Shown here: positions 62,367-64,000 of the stretch, in pieces
How positions within the stretch are numbered: the stretch's first letter is position 1
Layout: the number at the start of each line of letters is the position of its first letter
NCBI GenBank assembly: GCA_900541415.1
Contig: UQJP01000021.1
Span: forward strand, 1-64,000
Source of the DNA: an uncultured Odoribacter sp.
Lineage (GTDB): Bacteria > Bacteroidota > Bacteroidia > Bacteroidales > Marinifilaceae
Reading direction: 5' to 3'
Length of the DNA: 64,000 nucleotides
The notes under the pieces: generated by a model
What the model saw: only the letters and a program-made list of their open reading frames with translations
Database searches by the model: none
Told to the model about the DNA's origin: nothing
Translations under genes and position numbers: made by a program

Positions 62367-62454
62367 ATATAAATAGTATAAAAACTTGATGATATATACC
62401 TATAATTATATCAAACTAGATTTAAATAGTTGTGATTAATTCAATATAAGAATA

Positions 62455-62495
62455 AAAAACGGGGAGAGCAGTTCATTTTGCTCTCCCCGGTTTTT
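62455..62495. terminator. Bidirectional terminator at the right edge of the island
   Basis: GGGGAGAGC / GCTCTCCCC stem flanked by AAAAAAC on the left and GGTTTTT on the right, usable by the cassette (plus) and by the heme-propeller gene (minus). Confidence 0.85.
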
Positions 62496-62526
62496 ATATG
62501 GGGTGTCCGGGATGGGTTTCCCGGAA

Positions 62527-63987
62527 TTACATATCCGTGTTGCGTTTCGCCTGGACTTTTACGGGAGTGCTACGGGCGCATTTTTCGATGGTGTAGGGGG
62601 ACACGTTCACTTTGCCGGAGATAAATTCCGGGACGTTATACGATTTCAGGCGCGGGGCGTTGACATCGAAGGTCTTTTGGGGCAGCAGGAAGGCTTTGTG
62701 CATCTTGCCTTCGGGGCTGACATAGGAAAAGTAGAGCTTTGTAAATAGCCCGCTGTTCCTGCGGCTGGTGAACATCACCCATTTCCCGTTGGACGACCAG
62801 GAATGGTAGCTTTCCGAATCCTCGCTGTTGGCTTCGCCGGGGATTTCCTCTTTGGTTTGCAGGTCGATCATCCGGAGGTCGGCTTCCTTATGCCAAATGG
62901 GGAAACAACCGTAATCCAGATGGGTACACAGCAGGAAACGCCCGTCGGGGGAGATGCGTGGAAACACATTGCTGCCGCCCGGATTATAAACGGTGTCGAT
63001 CTTGCCGTCGAATTGCATGGTGGCGGGATCGAAGCCGATGCTGCAAATGGTGTATTGCAGGTCTTTGAAATTATCGGGCGTGAAAGTGGAATCGGTGGTG
63101 CAGAAATAGAGCGTCCGCCCGTCCGGCGACCATGACGGATAGGTTTCGAATTTATCGGAGGCGCATAGCACACTGTCGACGATCACCCGGTTGTTTTCCA
63201 CATCGTATAAGACGATGTCCGAAAATTCATCGTATACTTCGACTTGTTTTTCTTTTAAGGCATGGAAAAGTTGCCACGTTCTATTCGTGGAATAAGCGAT
63301 GAATTTTCCGGACGGATGCCAGGCCGGATAGGTGAAGGTGGTGGAAGTCAGGTCTGTCTTCGTATCGAGCAGGGTGAGCTTTCCGTCTTTGGCGAGTACC
63401 GTTCCTGCAATGTCGCCGCGCATGTGAAAGGAAAAGCGATCCGGACTGTAATTGGAAAACGCGTGGCAGTTCATGCAGTTTTTTTGCGTGAGGGTATTTT
63501 CCATGATCGGGCTTTCTTCAAAATTGGAAAGATTCCGTTGGTAGATACCCATGATGTACCAGCCGACGTAGCCCGGCTCGATCAGGCGGTAGGCGATGTA
63601 GGGATCGATTTCTTCCGCTACCCGTATTTCAATGGGGTTATACCTCAGCCACTGCTTTTTTACTTCTTTGGCGATTTCTATCCGTATGGGCTGTTTCTGC
63701 TCATAGGCTTTTTGCAGCAGAGCCTGCCAGCGTTTCATCGGCAGGTCGGTGAAATGTTTGCTGTAAAATGCAAATTGCTCTTCGTTGCCGAGCATGAAGC
63801 GCACTTCGATTTGCTGGCAATAGTCGTCGACGTAGAAATTCAGGGGTGCGATATTTTTAGGGATGGTCACTCCGGCATAGTCCGGCACGATGGGCGGATC
63901 GATGCCTATATCTTCGTAAGAGGTGATGTTAGGCTTACAGCTGCCGAGCAGCAATAAGAGGATACAAGCGATATAATAGTTTTTCAT
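62527..63987 (-). CDS. WD40/PD40-like propeller lipoprotein with one c-type heme motif
   Basis: A 486-residue lipoprotein (lipobox LLLGSC). After an N-terminal ~165-residue domain (NFYVDDYCQQIEVRF, VGWYIMGIYQRNLSNF) comes the single heme-attachment motif C-M-N-C-H in TQKNCMNCHAFSNYS, then TolB/PD40-type repeats (YPAWHPSGKFIAYSTN, YPSWSPDGRTLYFCT, FPRISPDGRFLLCTH, YHSWSSNGKWVMFTS). It should sit in the periplasm and carry one covalent heme, which the CcsBA protein of this window could attach. Partner genes probably lie beyond the window. Electron-transfer role is inferred only. Confidence 0.88.
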   Translation of the reverse strand: MKNYYIACILLLLLGSCKPNITSYEDIGIDPPIVPDYAGVTIPKNIAPLNFYVDDYCQQIEVRFMLGNEEQFAFYSKHFTDLPMKRWQALLQKAYEQKQPIRIEIAKEVKKQWLRYNPIEIRVAEEIDPYIAYRLIEPGYVGWYIMGIYQRNLSNFEESPIMENTLTQKNCMNCHAFSNYSPDRFSFHMRGDIAGTVLAKDGKLTLLDTKTDLTSTTFTYPAWHPSGKFIAYSTNRTWQLFHALKEKQVEVYDEFSDIVLYDVENNRVIVDSVLCASDKFETYPSWSPDGRTLYFCTTDSTFTPDNFKDLQYTICSIGFDPATMQFDGKIDTVYNPGGSNVFPRISPDGRFLLCTHLDYGCFPIWHKEADLRMIDLQTKEEIPGEANSEDSESYHSWSSNGKWVMFTSRRNSGLFTKLYFSYVSPEGKMHKAFLLPQKTFDVNAPRLKSYNVPEFISGKVNVSPYTIEKCARSTPVKVQAKRNTDM

Positions 63988-64000
63988 GATTAATCGGTGT

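Noticed and set aside
60122..62454. Prophage or integrative element
   Set aside because: Despite the shift in composition there is no integrase, transposase, phage structural gene or visible attachment repeat in the island.

Overview
The window looks like chromosomal DNA of a Bacteroidales bacterium (phylum Bacteroidota). Reasons: Bacteroidota-type -7 boxes (TAnnTTTG) sit ahead of many genes, most starts lack a Shine-Dalgarno sequence, and the gene content is typical of the order (CotH-like lipoprotein relatives, an NVEALA peptide with a BF3164-like propeller, many secreted glycan-degrading enzymes, Ser-type sulfatases). The genus cannot be fixed from this stretch. No tRNA, rRNA, CRISPR array, transposase or SusC/SusD pair was seen.

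1-25 kb is mainly housekeeping and regulation: a 5'-truncated CotH-kinase-like protein, RidA, an AGCS-type sodium/amino-acid symporter, a TetR regulator with an operator-like palindrome at its own promoter, two large secreted thioredoxin-fold proteins, an NVEALA/propeller pair separated by a hairpin, an unknown lipoprotein, Kbl, a complete FMN-riboswitch-controlled riboflavin operon (ribD-ribE-ribBA-ribH), a soluble multi-PAS hybrid histidine kinase, a convergent AraC regulator and a fused ResB-CcsA cytochrome c maturation protein.

25.7-53.1 kb is one long plus-strand run of secreted enzymes: GH105, GH20, GH89, an unknown helical protein, a heparinase II/III-like lyase, GH88, GH3, sulfatase, two near-identical DUF2264 proteins, a GH95-like enzyme, an M60-like glycopeptidase, a second sulfatase, a PL8 lyase with its full catalytic set, and a DUF6067 (GH123-like) enzyme. 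Together these fit degradation of host glycosaminoglycans and mucin-type glycoproteins. A second block (55.2-60.1 kb) adds a nuclease/phosphatase fusion, a third sulfatase, a type I phosphodiesterase-like protein and a small membrane protein. Palindromic LacI-type operator candidates lie ahead of GH105, GH20 and the fusion gene and tie the two blocks together.

Between the blocks, dedA is flanked by two direct copies of an unrecognised, exactly 80-nt structured RNA element ending in a T-run. The second copy lies behind a leader with mutually exclusive hairpins. At 60.1-62.5 kb a very AT-rich island carries a two-gene cassette (degenerate PLD-like protein plus multi-TM protein) that looks horizontally acquired and is a candidate defence-type system. 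The window ends with a minus-strand c-type-heme propeller lipoprotein.
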